Shown one piece after another: positions 1 through 8,758 of a stretch of 64,000 nucleotides of DNA (position 1 is its first letter; every line of letters begins with the position of its first letter). The notes beneath the pieces are model-generated. The model did no database searches. It was given only the letters and a program-made list of their open reading frames with translations, and had not been told where the DNA came from. The stretch is from assembly GCA_963682085.1 (NCBI GenBank), contig OY821614.1, positions 806,001 to 870,000 of the forward strand. Reading direction: 5' to 3'. The position numbers and the translations under genes are program-made. This DNA is from Thiodubiliella sp900128405. Lineage in GTDB: Bacteria; Pseudomonadota; Gammaproteobacteria; PS1; Pseudothioglobaceae.

Positions 1-248
1 CGCTTTACCATATCCCTTCAGGCGGTGATTTAATTGATTCTCCGGGGGTGCGTGAATTCCACTTAGATGACTTGAGCAGTAAAGAAATTCTCAATGGATT
101 TAAGGAGTTTAACCCCTTTATTGGTCAATGTAAATTTAGAAATTGCACACATGTCAATGAACCTAATTGTGCTATTAAAAACGCATTGAACACTAACGAT
201 ATCCACCCTAAGCGTTACCATAGTTATTTAAACTTAATTGCCAACTAA
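1..248 (+). CDS. rsgA: Ribosome small subunit-dependent GTPase A, C-terminal part (5' end outside window)
   Basis: The gene enters from the left edge (the reading frame starts at base 3) and ends in TAA at 246-248. The visible 81 codons contain the end of the circularly permuted GTPase domain (GGDLIDSPGVREF, the switch II/G3 region) and the C-terminal zinc finger. The finger has the exact RsgA spacing C-x4-C-x-H-x5-C (CKFRNCTHVNEPNC). RsgA (YjeQ) is a late 30S assembly factor whose GTPase is stimulated by the small subunit. The gene converges on the rhodanese-type gene with only 21 bp between the stops. Identity is firm from the zinc motif and G3 region; only the N-terminal OB fold and P-loop are missing from view. 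Confidence 0.93.
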   Translation, partial: LYHIPSGGDLIDSPGVREFHLDDLSSKEILNGFKEFNPFIGQCKFRNCTHVNEPNCAIKNALNTNDIHPKRYHSYLNLIAN

Positions 249-269
249 GGTACTGGGTTTGTTGGTTTT

Positions 270-1553
270 TTACTCAAACTCCATTTTGCTGAAAATTCGC
301 TCAGCATTTTGTCGATGCAACTCTCGATATGTTCCCCAATCTCGGTAGGCAGATTGATCGATATTATAGGCATCAGCCAAATCACCATCGTTGTCTAAGA
401 TTTTCCTAACTTCATCATGCATAACCAGCAAATAATCTTTAGTAAATTTAGTTACCGTCGCCAAATCAGTTGGACGCCCATGTCCGGGAATAATAATTTT
501 AGGCTGCAAAGCTTCAATTTTGTCCCAAGTTTTAATCCATGCCACAATATCGGTATGTGGAAATACGGGTAACAACCGCTCATTAAATGCCGTATCGCCA
601 CTAATCAACAATTTTTGCTCTGGCATCCATAACTGAATATCATCTGGTGAGTGTGACGCACCAATATGTAGCAACTCAATCCGAGTGCCTCCCATATTTA
701 AATTAAATTGCTTGTCAAACAACACATCTGGACGCATAACTTTAGTGCCAATCATCTTGTCTTTTTGTCGGTTTAAAATATACGCATAAACAGTATCGCC
801 ATATTCTGCAATTGCTTGATCCGTTTTGGTGTGTGCGATAATCTTTGCACCCTGCTGCTTCCAGTAATTTATACCTAAAGTTGCATGTCCTTGGGAATTT
901 TCAAGCACCACATATTTTACACGCTGTTGTGTTATCTTCTTAATCTCATCATGCAACGCCTGAGCGACCAAATAACTGCCACCTGCATTAAACACCAAAA
1001 CACCATCAGTGGTTACAATAAACGATAAATTGTTGTTGTGATTTGAGTTCTCATAAGTATTGGGCTGGGTTGCACCAATCGCTGAATACACATTTTCTAT
1101 GACTTTAACTGGCTTTCGATAAAGGATACTATTCGGTTCGTAATCACTAACTTTAACTGGATTTAGCTTCTTCTTCCAAGTTAAAAAACCATCAGAATAA
1201 TTTTTAACATTGGTATAACCCATCTCCATCAAAGTTCTTGCTGCCAATGGCGAACGAATATTCAAACCACAATACACCACAATTGGCGTGTCTTTATCCT
1301 GCACATAATCCCCAATTTGAGTCTCTATCCAGCCACGCATAATATTGACATTTTGTCCGCGTTTAATTGTGCCAGTATGCTTAATCTCAAACGGTGCACG
1401 CACATCAATCAACACCACACTTGCATCTTCATCTAAAATTTTTATGAGTTCCTCGGTATCAATATTCACCAACGCCTGCTTAAGCGGTTGAGCATTAATT
1501 GCATTAACACCTGTTAAAACAAAAACAACACTTATTATCAAAAAATAACGCAT
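270..1553 (-). CDS. Exported rhodanese plus metallo-beta-lactamase-fold protein
   Basis: I start it at the ATG at 1553, not at an upstream alternative start: GGAGG lies 4 bases before it and the product then opens with a clean signal peptide (MRYFLIISVVFVLTG...NAQ). The 427-residue product has a rhodanese domain (about residues 45-130) with the cysteine loop VYCGLNIRSP (Cys95). A metallo-beta-lactamase fold follows (about 155-400). The usual HxHxDH metal motif is replaced by QGHATL (about 221-226), while the later ligands look kept: H301 in ASHSPDD, D320 in SGDTAF and H358 in PGHG. The architecture suggests periplasmic sulfur chemistry or a SoxH/quinoprotein-relay hydrolase-like role, but the substrate cannot be read from sequence. 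It could bind a single metal or be non-hydrolytic. Confidence 0.75.
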   Translation of the reverse strand: MRYFLIISVVFVLTGVNAINAQPLKQALVNIDTEELIKILDEDASVVLIDVRAPFEIKHTGTIKRGQNVNIMRGWIETQIGDYVQDKDTPIVVYCGLNIRSPLAARTLMEMGYTNVKNYSDGFLTWKKKLNPVKVSDYEPNSILYRKPVKVIENVYSAIGATQPNTYENSNHNNNLSFIVTTDGVLVFNAGGSYLVAQALHDEIKKITQQRVKYVVLENSQGHATLGINYWKQQGAKIIAHTKTDQAIAEYGDTVYAYILNRQKDKMIGTKVMRPDVLFDKQFNLNMGGTRIELLHIGASHSPDDIQLWMPEQKLLISGDTAFNERLLPVFPHTDIVAWIKTWDKIEALQPKIIIPGHGRPTDLATVTKFTKDYLLVMHDEVRKILDNDGDLADAYNIDQSAYRDWGTYRELHRQNAERIFSKMEFE

Positions 1554-1628
1554 AATACCTCCAAATAAAAACACAATTACCATCAAACAACTTGGGATAA
1601 ATTATGATGGCTTAATACAACACCATTA

Positions 1629-2291
1629 TTATGACATAAACAAAGCAACATTATTGCCAAAAAATAAAACTTTTACATGCCATTGTTTTGCCAAGTGGCG
1701 CATCGTATTTTTCGAAAAAAAGCAAATATGTGTAGGGTCATTTTTATAATACCAAGTGGCAAAATCAGTTTTATCGTCCATCATCTGCGTCATTATCGCC
1801 AGCACACCCCCTTTTTTAAGACTGTTAAACAAACGAAGTAACTCAACATTTGGTGCACTCAGATGCTCTACCACTTCGGTAGCGGTAATAAAGTCATAAT
1901 TTTGTTCAAAAACCGCTGGGTTATTAACATAGAATTTATCAAATAAATCCACTTGATGCCCCTGTTTTTCAAACATTAACGACAAAGTTGGACCTGGTCC
2001 ACAACCAAAATCCAAGCCCTTTGCATTAATCTTAGGAGGCTTAAAACCCTGCTTATTAAGATGATGAATAACAGGCTCAAGCACCTGAGATAAAAATGCT
2101 TGATAACGCTTATCATCAGGATTATTCTGATGTGCATCATAACGCAACTTTTCTTCTGTGTCGTTAAGATGATGAATTTTTGACATAAACACCAACTCAC
2201 ACTGAGAGCAACTTAGATAACCAACACCCTTGTTTTGATAATAAGGCTGAATTTTCTCAGAATAACACAAGGGGCAGAATTTATCTGTCAC
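1629..2291 (-). CDS. Class I SAM-dependent methyltransferase with N-terminal zinc ribbon
   Basis: A 220-residue protein. The N-terminus carries two cysteine pairs (CPLC at 6-9 and CSQC at 28-31) that look like a small zinc ribbon. A Rossmann methyltransferase fold follows, with the SAM-binding glycine motif LDFGCGPGPT at about 93-102 and the acidic residue after beta 2 (VDLFDKF). TATEVVEHL is the usual motif II region of the Methyltransf_23 group. The gene begins 9 bp after the slyD stop and probably shares its transcript. The ribbon-plus-methyltransferase layout occurs in several uncharacterised bacterial methyltransferases; the substrate is unknown. Confidence 0.75.
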   Translation of the reverse strand: MTDKFCPLCYSEKIQPYYQNKGVGYLSCSQCELVFMSKIHHLNDTEEKLRYDAHQNNPDDKRYQAFLSQVLEPVIHHLNKQGFKPPKINAKGLDFGCGPGPTLSLMFEKQGHQVDLFDKFYVNNPAVFEQNYDFITATEVVEHLSAPNVELLRLFNSLKKGGVLAIMTQMMDDKTDFATWYYKNDPTHICFFSKNTMRHLAKQWHVKVLFFGNNVALFMS

Positions 2292-2300
2292 ACTAGATGC

Positions 2301-2789
2301 TTAATGTGAACAAGAACCGCCGTGAGCATGGATATGTCCGTGTTCCAATTCTTCCTTAGTTGCCTCTCTAATGCTCTCAATGCTAACACTAAAATGCAGT
2401 GTTTCCCCTGCTAAAGGATGATTAGCATCAACAACAATCGTGTCTTCATTGATTTCTTTAACACGAACAATAAACGGATTGCCTTGCTCATCTTGGGATT
2501 GCAATTCCAAACCCACTGTTAGTTTCTCAATACCCTCTAAAGCTTTCATTGGAATTGTTTGAACACCTTCAGCATGGTAATCGCCATACGCCTCTTTTGA
2601 CTGAACAACAACATCGTTAGATTCGCCAACCTTCATCCCTTCTATTGACTTTTCCAGTCCGGGGACAATGTTACTATGTCCCTGTAAAAATACCATGGTC
2701 TCCCGTCCTTCGGTTGAATCAATTACCTCGCCCTTATCGTTTTTTAGCGTGCAATGCATTTCAACTACTTTGTCTTTTTTTACTGTCAT
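2301..2789 (-). CDS. slyD: FKBP-type peptidyl-prolyl isomerase SlyD
   Basis: A 162-residue cytoplasmic prolyl isomerase and chaperone. The FKBP core is split around an insert-in-flap domain (about 70-125), the SlyD arrangement: GEVIDST and PGLEKSIEGMKVGE in the first half, HPLAGETLHFSVSI in the second. The tail HGHIHAHGGSCSH is a short version of the metal-binding His/Cys tail that lets SlyD deliver nickel. The start ATG is preceded by AAGG at a suitable distance. The gene lies just after the tRNA-Lys terminator, so it must have its own promoter, and an inverted repeat sits in that leader. Confidence 0.9.
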   Translation of the reverse strand: MTVKKDKVVEMHCTLKNDKGEVIDSTEGRETMVFLQGHSNIVPGLEKSIEGMKVGESNDVVVQSKEAYGDYHAEGVQTIPMKALEGIEKLTVGLELQSQDEQGNPFIVRVKEINEDTIVVDANHPLAGETLHFSVSIESIREATKEELEHGHIHAHGGSCSH

Positions 2790-2809
2790 CTGTTTACCTT
2801 GATTTTATC

Positions 2810-2826
2810 TTAACCCAGTGGGTTAA
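2810..2826. promoter_or_regulatory. Perfect inverted repeat in the slyD leader, possible operator
   Basis: TTAACCCAGTGGGTTAA is an 8-bp perfect inverted repeat with one central base, 20 bp upstream of the slyD start codon. A loose -10-like TAAGAT overlaps its slyD-proximal edge. The position suits a repressor operator. It has no U-tract, so it is not an intrinsic terminator. The binding protein is unknown. Confidence 0.35.
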
Positions 2827-2848
2827 AATTTCATGAAAAAAATGTTAC

Positions 2849-2881
2849 AAAAAAGGCTTATCTAACGATAAGCCTTTTTTT
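2849..2881 (-). terminator. Terminator between tRNA-Lys and slyD
   Basis: The 8-bp stem GGCTTATC/GATAAGCC has a TAAC loop, with runs of A on one side and T on the other, so it can work in both directions. It ends the tRNA-Lys transcript just after the CCA end and isolates slyD. Confidence 0.8.
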
Positions 2882-2885
2882 AATA

Positions 2886-2961
2886 TGGTGGGGCGTGAGC
2901 GATTTGAACGCTCGACCAGCGGATTAAAAGTCCGATGCTCTACCAACTGAGCTAACGCCCC
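2886..2961 (-). tRNA. tRNA-Lys (anticodon TTT)
   Basis: A 76-nt cloverleaf. The acceptor arm GGGGCGT pairs with ACGCCCC, the D arm is TAGCTCAGTTGGTAGAGCA, the anticodon loop is CTTTTAA with TTT in the middle, and the T loop is GTTCAAATC. The 3' CCA is encoded. It lies upstream of slyD and is followed immediately by a hairpin terminator. Confidence 0.95.
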
Positions 2962-3002
2962 ATAAAAAATCAAAATTATACAGTAATATAAATCCTAATT
3001 TT

Positions 3003-3278
3003 TTAATTATTTACAACTTCTTTAAGTAATTTACCTGGCTTAAAGAATGGCATAAATTTTGCATCAACTGAGGTTTTCTTTCCAGTTTTAGGATTAATAC
3101 CTTGGCGTGCATTTTTATGCTTTCTAGAAAAACTGCCAAACCCTCTCACTTCAACACCCTCACCCGTAGCGATACCATCCGCAAGTATTGACAAAATGGT
3201 ATCCACACAAGTCTTTACTTCTGCTTTAGGCAGTGTGCTTTTCTCTGATAAATTAAGAATAAGGTCAGTTTTTTTCAA
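3003..3278 (-). CDS. ihfB: Integration host factor subunit beta
   Basis: A 91-residue DNA-bending protein of the HU/IHF family, directly downstream of rpsA (3 bp apart), the position ihfB holds in gammaproteobacteria. The DNA-intercalating arm motif is RQGINPKTGKKTSV, with the conserved proline that kinks DNA, and VRGFGSFSRKHK is the family signature. It should pair with the IhfA encoded at 22299-22586. Confidence 0.92.
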   Translation of the reverse strand: MKKTDLILNLSEKSTLPKAEVKTCVDTILSILADGIATGEGVEVRGFGSFSRKHKNARQGINPKTGKKTSVDAKFMPFFKPGKLLKEVVNN

Positions 3279-3281
3279 AAT

Positions 3282-4955
3282 TTACTGCTTGGCTTTCTTT
3301 AATAAGTCACCCAAAGTAGCACCTTCTGCTGCATCAGAAGACTGCTTATTGTAGTCTGCCATTGCTGCCTTTTCTTCAGCTGAATTTTTTGCTTTGATAC
3401 TAACAGAAACATTGCGTGTTTTTCTGTCAATATTAACAATTGCCACTTCAATTTCATCACCTACTTTCAAAACAGTTGATGCATCATCAACACGATCTTC
3501 AGAGATTTCACCTGCTTTCAAATAACCTGTAACACCTTCTGCCAAAACAACTACTGCACCTTTTGGTGTAACTTCATCAATAGTTGCTTTAACAATAACA
3601 CCTTTTTTGTTTGCCGAAGCATAAGACATGAAGTCATCTTCCTCTAGTTGCTTAATACCTAAAGAAATACGCTCTTTTTCAGCATCAATATTTAAGATAA
3701 CCACTTCAAGTTCTTGACCTTTGGCGTAGTTAGAAACCAACTCATCTGCTGGCAATTTATCCCAAGAAAGGTCAGCTAAATGAATCAAACCATCAATACC
3801 GCCCGGAAGGCCGACAAACAAACCAAAGTCTGTAATTGATTTAACGGTAACATCAATCTTATTACCCTTTTCATGTGTTGACTCAAAGGCTTCCCAAGGA
3901 TTTTCTTGTGCTTGCTTCATTGATAACGAAATACGATGCTTAGATTCTTGAACATCTAAGACAACCACATTAACTTCTTGACCTAATTTAACAATCTTAG
4001 AAGGACGAGCATTGGCATTTGTCCAATCCATTTCTGAAACATGAACCAAACCTTCAACGCCCTCTTCAATGCGTACAAATGCACCATAATCTGTTAAATT
4101 AGAGACGGTACCTGCAACTCTCTTACCCAATGGTAAACGGTCAGAAATATTATCCCAAGGGCTGGCAGTTAACTGCTTAAGACCTAGTGATACACGCATC
4201 TTCTCTTTATCATAGTTAAGGATTTTAACGGTAATTTTATCGCCAATAGTTAGTTTCTCAGATGGGTGATTAACACGCTGCCATGAGATGTCTGTAATGT
4301 GTAGCAAACCATCAACACCACCAAGGTCAACGAATGCACCGTAATCTGCAAGGTTTTTAACAATACCTTCAATTTCTTGACCTTCTTCAAGTCCTTCAAG
4401 TAGCGCCTCTCTGTCCGCAGAGTTGGCTTCTTGCATAACCGCTTTTCTAGAAATGACGATGTTATTTCTAACTTCGTCCATTTTAATAACGATTGCTTCA
4501 ATTTCTTGACCCTCAAGGTATGAGAAGTCTTTAACTGGATGGATGTCCACTAATGAACCTGGTAAAAATGCTTTAACAACACCGATATCAACCGTCAAAC
4601 CACCTTTCACAGCACCAGTAACAATGCCCGTAACAATGTCTTTTTGATTCATTGCAGTTTCTAGTGCTTGCCATAACTTAATACGCTTGGCTTTTTCACG
4701 AGATAACAAAGTATGACCTAAGCCGTCATCAATAGATTCTAATGCAACTTCTACAACATCGCCCTCTACGATTTCCAATTCCCCTTTAGGGTCTTTGAAT
4801 TGATCAAGGGAAACAAATGCTTCCGATTTTAATCCCACATTGATAACCGCTTTTTCACGATTGATAGCAACGACAGTACCCATTAATAAGGCACCTACTT
4901 TTACATTTTGTTGTTCTATACTATTCTCAAATAGTTCTGCAAATGATTCTGACAT
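3282..4955 (-). CDS. rpsA: 30S ribosomal protein S1
   Basis: 557 residues, the same length as Escherichia coli S1. Six S1-type OB-fold domains run in tandem; repeated landmarks are KGGLTVDIG, YGAFVDLGGVDGLLHITD, YGAFVRIEEGVEGLVHVSE and FGLFVGLPGGIDGLIHLAD. S1 tethers mRNA to the 30S subunit during initiation. It lies between cmk and ihfB, the standard cmk-rpsA-ihfB order. The 98-bp gap to cmk may hold the leader through which S1 regulates itself, but I see no confident structure there. Confidence 0.97.
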   Translation of the reverse strand: MSESFAELFENSIEQQNVKVGALLMGTVVAINREKAVINVGLKSEAFVSLDQFKDPKGELEIVEGDVVEVALESIDDGLGHTLLSREKAKRIKLWQALETAMNQKDIVTGIVTGAVKGGLTVDIGVVKAFLPGSLVDIHPVKDFSYLEGQEIEAIVIKMDEVRNNIVISRKAVMQEANSADREALLEGLEEGQEIEGIVKNLADYGAFVDLGGVDGLLHITDISWQRVNHPSEKLTIGDKITVKILNYDKEKMRVSLGLKQLTASPWDNISDRLPLGKRVAGTVSNLTDYGAFVRIEEGVEGLVHVSEMDWTNANARPSKIVKLGQEVNVVVLDVQESKHRISLSMKQAQENPWEAFESTHEKGNKIDVTVKSITDFGLFVGLPGGIDGLIHLADLSWDKLPADELVSNYAKGQELEVVILNIDAEKERISLGIKQLEEDDFMSYASANKKGVIVKATIDEVTPKGAVVVLAEGVTGYLKAGEISEDRVDDASTVLKVGDEIEVAIVNIDRKTRNVSVSIKAKNSAEEKAAMADYNKQSSDAAEGATLGDLLKKAKQ

Positions 4956-5053
4956 ATTGTTTTATTTAGATGTTGACCGGTAAAAAACTCCAACAACGGT
5001 ATAAGTTGGCATTTATCGGGTTAATTTTTTAATAAAATCTAACCGCTTAGACT

Positions 5054-5722
5054 TTAACTTTTTGTTGCTAATTCGCTCACCTGAGCAACCACTTCATCAA
5101 TTGATAACTCAGTGGTATCAATGACAAGGGCATCTTTAGCAGGTTTAAGTGGTGAATTTTCACGTGAACAATCACGCTCATCTCTTGCCACTACAACTGC
5201 CAAGATTTGCGATATTATACCTGCAGTGCCTTGTGCTTGCAATTGTTTTAAGCGTCTTTCTGCACGCTCTTGTGCACTGGCAGTTAAGAATACTTTAAAA
5301 GGAGCATCTGCAAAAACTACCGCCCCCATATCACGCCCATCTGCAACCAGCCCCGGTGCTTGTGCAAAATCTTGTTGGCGTTTTAACAACGCACCACGCA
5401 CCACGCCAATGGCTGCTATTTTAGATGCCATCTCACCTGTTTGCTCAGTACGCAAAGTTTTAGAAACATCTCTCCCATCTAAAAACACGCTAACCAATTC
5501 ACTACCCACCTCAGTTTTAAACTCTAAATCTAAAGTTTGTGCAATTTTTTCCAACGCATTTTCATTGCCAATATCCACCCCTCTAGCATCAACTGCCAAA
5601 GCAAAAGCACGATAAATTGCTCCAGAATCAAGCAAATGCCAATCCAGTTTTTGTGCCATTATCCGTGCAATTGTCCCTTTACCTACGCCACTTGGGCCGT
5701 CAATCGTTAAAATATTATTCAT
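5054..5722 (-). CDS. cmk: Cytidylate kinase
   Basis: A 222-residue (d)CMP kinase. The P-loop GPSGVGKGT is at residues 9-17, LLDSGAIYRA follows, and the substrate-binding loop DGRDMGAVVFADA matches the family. It phosphorylates CMP and dCMP in pyrimidine salvage. It is first in the minus-strand cluster cmk-rpsA-ihfB. Confidence 0.95.
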   Translation of the reverse strand: MNNILTIDGPSGVGKGTIARIMAQKLDWHLLDSGAIYRAFALAVDARGVDIGNENALEKIAQTLDLEFKTEVGSELVSVFLDGRDVSKTLRTEQTGEMASKIAAIGVVRGALLKRQQDFAQAPGLVADGRDMGAVVFADAPFKVFLTASAQERAERRLKQLQAQGTAGIISQILAVVVARDERDCSRENSPLKPAKDALVIDTTELSIDEVVAQVSELATKS

Positions 5723-5801
5723 TTTTCTACCTTAAATTCTATGTTGATACAATCAAATATTCGGATAAACCTAACAACTCACCAGAAAATCCTCACCCAA
5801 C

Positions 5802-6134
5802 CTAGACCCCTTTAAATTCCGACACTCGAATTTTACCGTTGACCATTCTGGATTTTCTTTGATTGATTTTTTCCATTTTTTGCCAAAATGCTTCATTCAA
5901 ATCAAAATCAGCACTAATTGCCGTGCCTATTAATAAAATCAATAAATCGGCAGATTCTTCTGCTAAATCGGCTTTGGATTTTCCTTTGGTCACACAAGCT
6001 GATATTTCTCCCAATTCTTCTGCCATTAGTGCTACACGGTAAGCCAAATCTTCACCACCGTTATTTTTAAAATCATGTTTATCGTGAAATGCTTGAATAG
6101 TCGCTAACATTGATTGATAGGAATCTTGATTCAT
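5802..6134 (-). CDS. MazG-like nucleotide pyrophosphohydrolase
   Basis: A 110-residue all-alpha protein with the MazG/dUTPase-like metal-binding pattern: EELGE in the first helix (about 40-44) and EESADLLILL in the second (about 59-68). These single-domain enzymes hydrolyse non-canonical or excess NTPs to NMP plus pyrophosphate. It is shorter than two-domain MazG, so the exact substrate cannot be assigned. It stands alone between lysS and cmk. Confidence 0.72.
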   Translation of the reverse strand: MNQDSYQSMLATIQAFHDKHDFKNNGGEDLAYRVALMAEELGEISACVTKGKSKADLAEESADLLILLIGTAISADFDLNEAFWQKMEKINQRKSRMVNGKIRVSEFKGV

Positions 6135-6192
6135 TTAATCGCCCTCTTTTTGTATAATTTAAACAATAAAACCACTACATAAAGCCATTATT

Positions 6193-7686
6193 CTAGTTTT
6201 TAGTCTCTAATTTCATATGCGGAAATAACAACACATCGCGAATAGACGGGGAGTCGGTAAATAGCATCACTAAACGGTCAATACCAATACCCTCACCTGC
6301 AGTAGGTGGCATACCGTATTCTAAAGCACGAATATAATCAGCATCATAATGCATTGCCTCATCATCGCCTGCGTCTTTTTCTGCCACTTGCTTATGAAAG
6401 CGTTCGGCTTGGTCTTCTGCATCATTCAACTCGGAGAAACCGTTGGCAATTTCACGGCCACCAATAAATAACTCAAATCTATCGGTAATAAATGGATTAT
6501 CGTCATTACGCCGAGCAAGAGGGGAAACTTCAGTTGGGTATTCGGTAATAAAAGTTGGCTGAATGAGCTTTTCTTCAACAGTGGCTTCAAAAATTTCAAT
6601 TTGGATTTTGCCCAAACCCCAAGTGTCTTTAACTGTTATGCCTAATTTTTCAGCAGTGGCAGCGGCGTTATTCTGACTTAAATCATCGGCAGATAAATTC
6701 GCATTATAATGCAAAATTGAATCAAACACGCTAATGCGTTCAAAGGTTTTAGAAAAATCAAACTCATCACCTTGATACTGCACAACTGCATTACCACATA
6801 CATCAACTGCAATCCCTCTAAACAAATTTTCGGTTAAATCCATCACATCGTGATAGGTGGCATACGCCTGATAAAACTCAATCATAGTAAATTCTGGATT
6901 GTGGCGAGTAGATAGCCCCTCATTTCTAAAATTACGATTGATTTCAAATACCCTGTCCATACCACCAACAATCAATCGCTTGAGATAAAGCTCAGGTGCA
7001 ATACGCAAAAACATCTGCATATCTAATGCATTATGATGGGTTTCAAACGGCTTGGCAGTAGCACCCCCCGGAATGCTTTGCAACATTGGCGTTTCCACTT
7101 CGATAAAATCATTTTTATTAAAGAAATTACGAATATAAGCGACAATTTGCGAGCGGCGTTTAAAGGTATCGCGTGAAGATTTATTCATAATCAAATCTAC
7201 ATAACGCTGGCGATAGCGAATTTCCTGATCGCTTAAACCGTGGAATTTATCAGGCAACGGTCGCAATGATTTGGTTAATAATTTTATCTCACTCACTCGC
7301 ACCGATAATTCGCCAACCTGAGTTTTAAACAGCGTGCCTTTGGTGCCGATAATATCGCCAATATCCCATTTTTTAAACTGTTCATTATAAAAATCCTCGG
7401 GTAATTCATCGCGGGTTACAAACAATTGAATTTTCCCACTAGAATCCTGAATGTGTGCAAAACTTGCCTTGCCCATCACCCGTTTTAATATCATCCGCCC
7501 TGCAATTGATACTTCAATGGATTTCTCTTCCAGCTCTGCTTTTGAAAATTGGTCAAATTCTGCCAAAATAGATTCAGCAAAATTCTGCGGTTTAAAATCG
7601 TTAACAAACGGATTTCCCTTCGTTCTCAGTGTTGCTAATTTTGACCTTCTTTCTGCTACTAATTTATTGTCTTCTTGATTGTTCAT
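6193..7686 (-). CDS. lysS: Lysyl-tRNA synthetase, class II
   Basis: A 497-residue class II aminoacyl-tRNA synthetase. An N-terminal OB-fold anticodon-binding domain (about 55-150: IAGRMILKRVMGKASFAHIQD) precedes the catalytic core. Motif 2 is FRNEGLSTRHNPEFTMIEFYQAY (start about 252, shown only in part as family landmarks) and motif 3 is GIGIDRLVML near 470. It charges tRNA-Lys, one of which is encoded at 2886-2961. The gene follows the ccmH-yjbQ-TPR run by 17 bp and is probably co-transcribed with it. Confidence 0.96.
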   Translation of the reverse strand: MNNQEDNKLVAERRSKLATLRTKGNPFVNDFKPQNFAESILAEFDQFSKAELEEKSIEVSIAGRMILKRVMGKASFAHIQDSSGKIQLFVTRDELPEDFYNEQFKKWDIGDIIGTKGTLFKTQVGELSVRVSEIKLLTKSLRPLPDKFHGLSDQEIRYRQRYVDLIMNKSSRDTFKRRSQIVAYIRNFFNKNDFIEVETPMLQSIPGGATAKPFETHHNALDMQMFLRIAPELYLKRLIVGGMDRVFEINRNFRNEGLSTRHNPEFTMIEFYQAYATYHDVMDLTENLFRGIAVDVCGNAVVQYQGDEFDFSKTFERISVFDSILHYNANLSADDLSQNNAAATAEKLGITVKDTWGLGKIQIEIFEATVEEKLIQPTFITEYPTEVSPLARRNDDNPFITDRFELFIGGREIANGFSELNDAEDQAERFHKQVAEKDAGDDEAMHYDADYIRALEYGMPPTAGEGIGIDRLVMLFTDSPSIRDVLLFPHMKLETKN

Positions 7687-7703
7687 ACTTTCCTAATGAG
7701 TGT

Positions 7704-8366
7704 TTATTTTTCTTGACTTTCCAATTCTCTTTTTGCCAAACTTTTTGCTTTGGAAAAATCTACATCAGCTTGCTTAATTTTGCCCATGCCTTTTAATAAA
7801 GTTGCACGATTATAATAGGCTTGATAAAAATTTGTGTCTAAATTAATGGATTTTGACAAATCTTGATACGCCAACGCCTCTTTTCCTAACTTTAAAAACG
7901 CATTGCCACGGTTATAAATGGCAGCAATATAAGTCTCATCCAATGCCACTGCTTGAGAATAAGCCTCAATGGCTTGCTCAGTTTTTTCTAATCTATCGTA
8001 ACAATTGCCCAAATTATTAAATGCACCACAATCTTTGTCATTCAAGACTAAAGCACTTTCAAGATATGTGATTGCCAAGTTAAAATCTTCTTTTTCCTGT
8101 GCCATACTTGCTAGGCAAAAATACGCTTCGCTACTATTTGGATTAGATTTTATCGCATTCGACATACTTTCCATTGCCAAATCACTGTTACCTTGCAATT
8201 GATGAAGATGGCCCAAACTCAAATGTGCATTGGCTTTTAATTCCTTATCCGCCGCCTGATGACTTAGCACCCTATTCCACGCCTGAATTGCCTTAGATAA
8301 TTCGCCATTTTTTTGGTGCGTATAAGCCAATACCATTAAATCACTAAGTTCTGTTATATTACTCAT
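7704..8366 (-). CDS. Tetratricopeptide-repeat protein
   Basis: A 220-residue soluble protein made of about five or six TPR units (AHLSLGHLHQLQGN, AYFCLASMAQEKED, AFNNLGNCYDRLEK, AIYNRGNAFLKLGK, AYYNRATLLKGMGK). There is no signal peptide or membrane segment. Its start overlaps the yjbQ stop by 4 bp, so translation is coupled. TPRs are protein-binding scaffolds. Nearness to ccmH recalls the TPR part of CcmI, but the lack of a membrane anchor argues against that role. Confidence 0.7.
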   Translation of the reverse strand: MSNITELSDLMVLAYTHQKNGELSKAIQAWNRVLSHQAADKELKANAHLSLGHLHQLQGNSDLAMESMSNAIKSNPNSSEAYFCLASMAQEKEDFNLAITYLESALVLNDKDCGAFNNLGNCYDRLEKTEQAIEAYSQAVALDETYIAAIYNRGNAFLKLGKEALAYQDLSKSINLDTNFYQAYYNRATLLKGMGKIKQADVDFSKAKSLAKRELESQEK

Positions 8367-8758
8367 AATAAAGTAACAATAAGTTTTCGATTGCTTCCCT
8401 TGGCACGATGTTCATATAAAAATAAACCTTGAAACCTACCTAAAGCAAGTTTGTTAGCAACCACTGGAATGCTTTTACTTTCCCCAGTTAAAACACTGCG
8501 AATATGCCCCGACATATCAAAATCACCTTCGCCATTATGTCGGTAATCTGGGTTCGCATCAACAACACTTGTTTGTAAAAAATCTTCCATATCTAATAAT
8601 AAATCAGGGTCTTCATTGCCCGTAATCATCAGCGATGCCGAAGTATGGGTAACAAACAAATGACACAATTTAGCATCTTGCTGTGCCAAAACTGCATTCA
8701 CTTGCTGGGTAATTTCAATAGCACCACGACCTTTGGTTTTAACAACAAGTTCTGTCAT
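8363..8758 (-). CDS. yjbQ: YjbQ family protein (UPF0047)
   Basis: 131 residues, close to the family's usual length. It has the family motifs HLFVTHTSASLMI and HNGEGDFDMSGHIRSVLTGES, whose histidines line a conserved pocket. YjbQ proteins have weak thiamine-phosphate synthase activity in some bacteria; their real function is unsettled. It overlaps ccmH by 4 bp upstream and the TPR gene by 4 bp downstream, so the three form one translationally coupled unit. Confidence 0.85.
   Translation of the reverse strand: MTELVVKTKGRGAIEITQQVNAVLAQQDAKLCHLFVTHTSASLMITGNEDPDLLLDMEDFLQTSVVDANPDYRHNGEGDFDMSGHIRSVLTGESKSIPVVANKLALGRFQGLFLYEHRAKGSNRKLIVTLL

Noticed and set aside
5112..5615. Plus-strand 167-codon frame within cmk
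   Set aside because: It is antisense to a strongly conserved kinase gene and its composition reflects the cmk codons.
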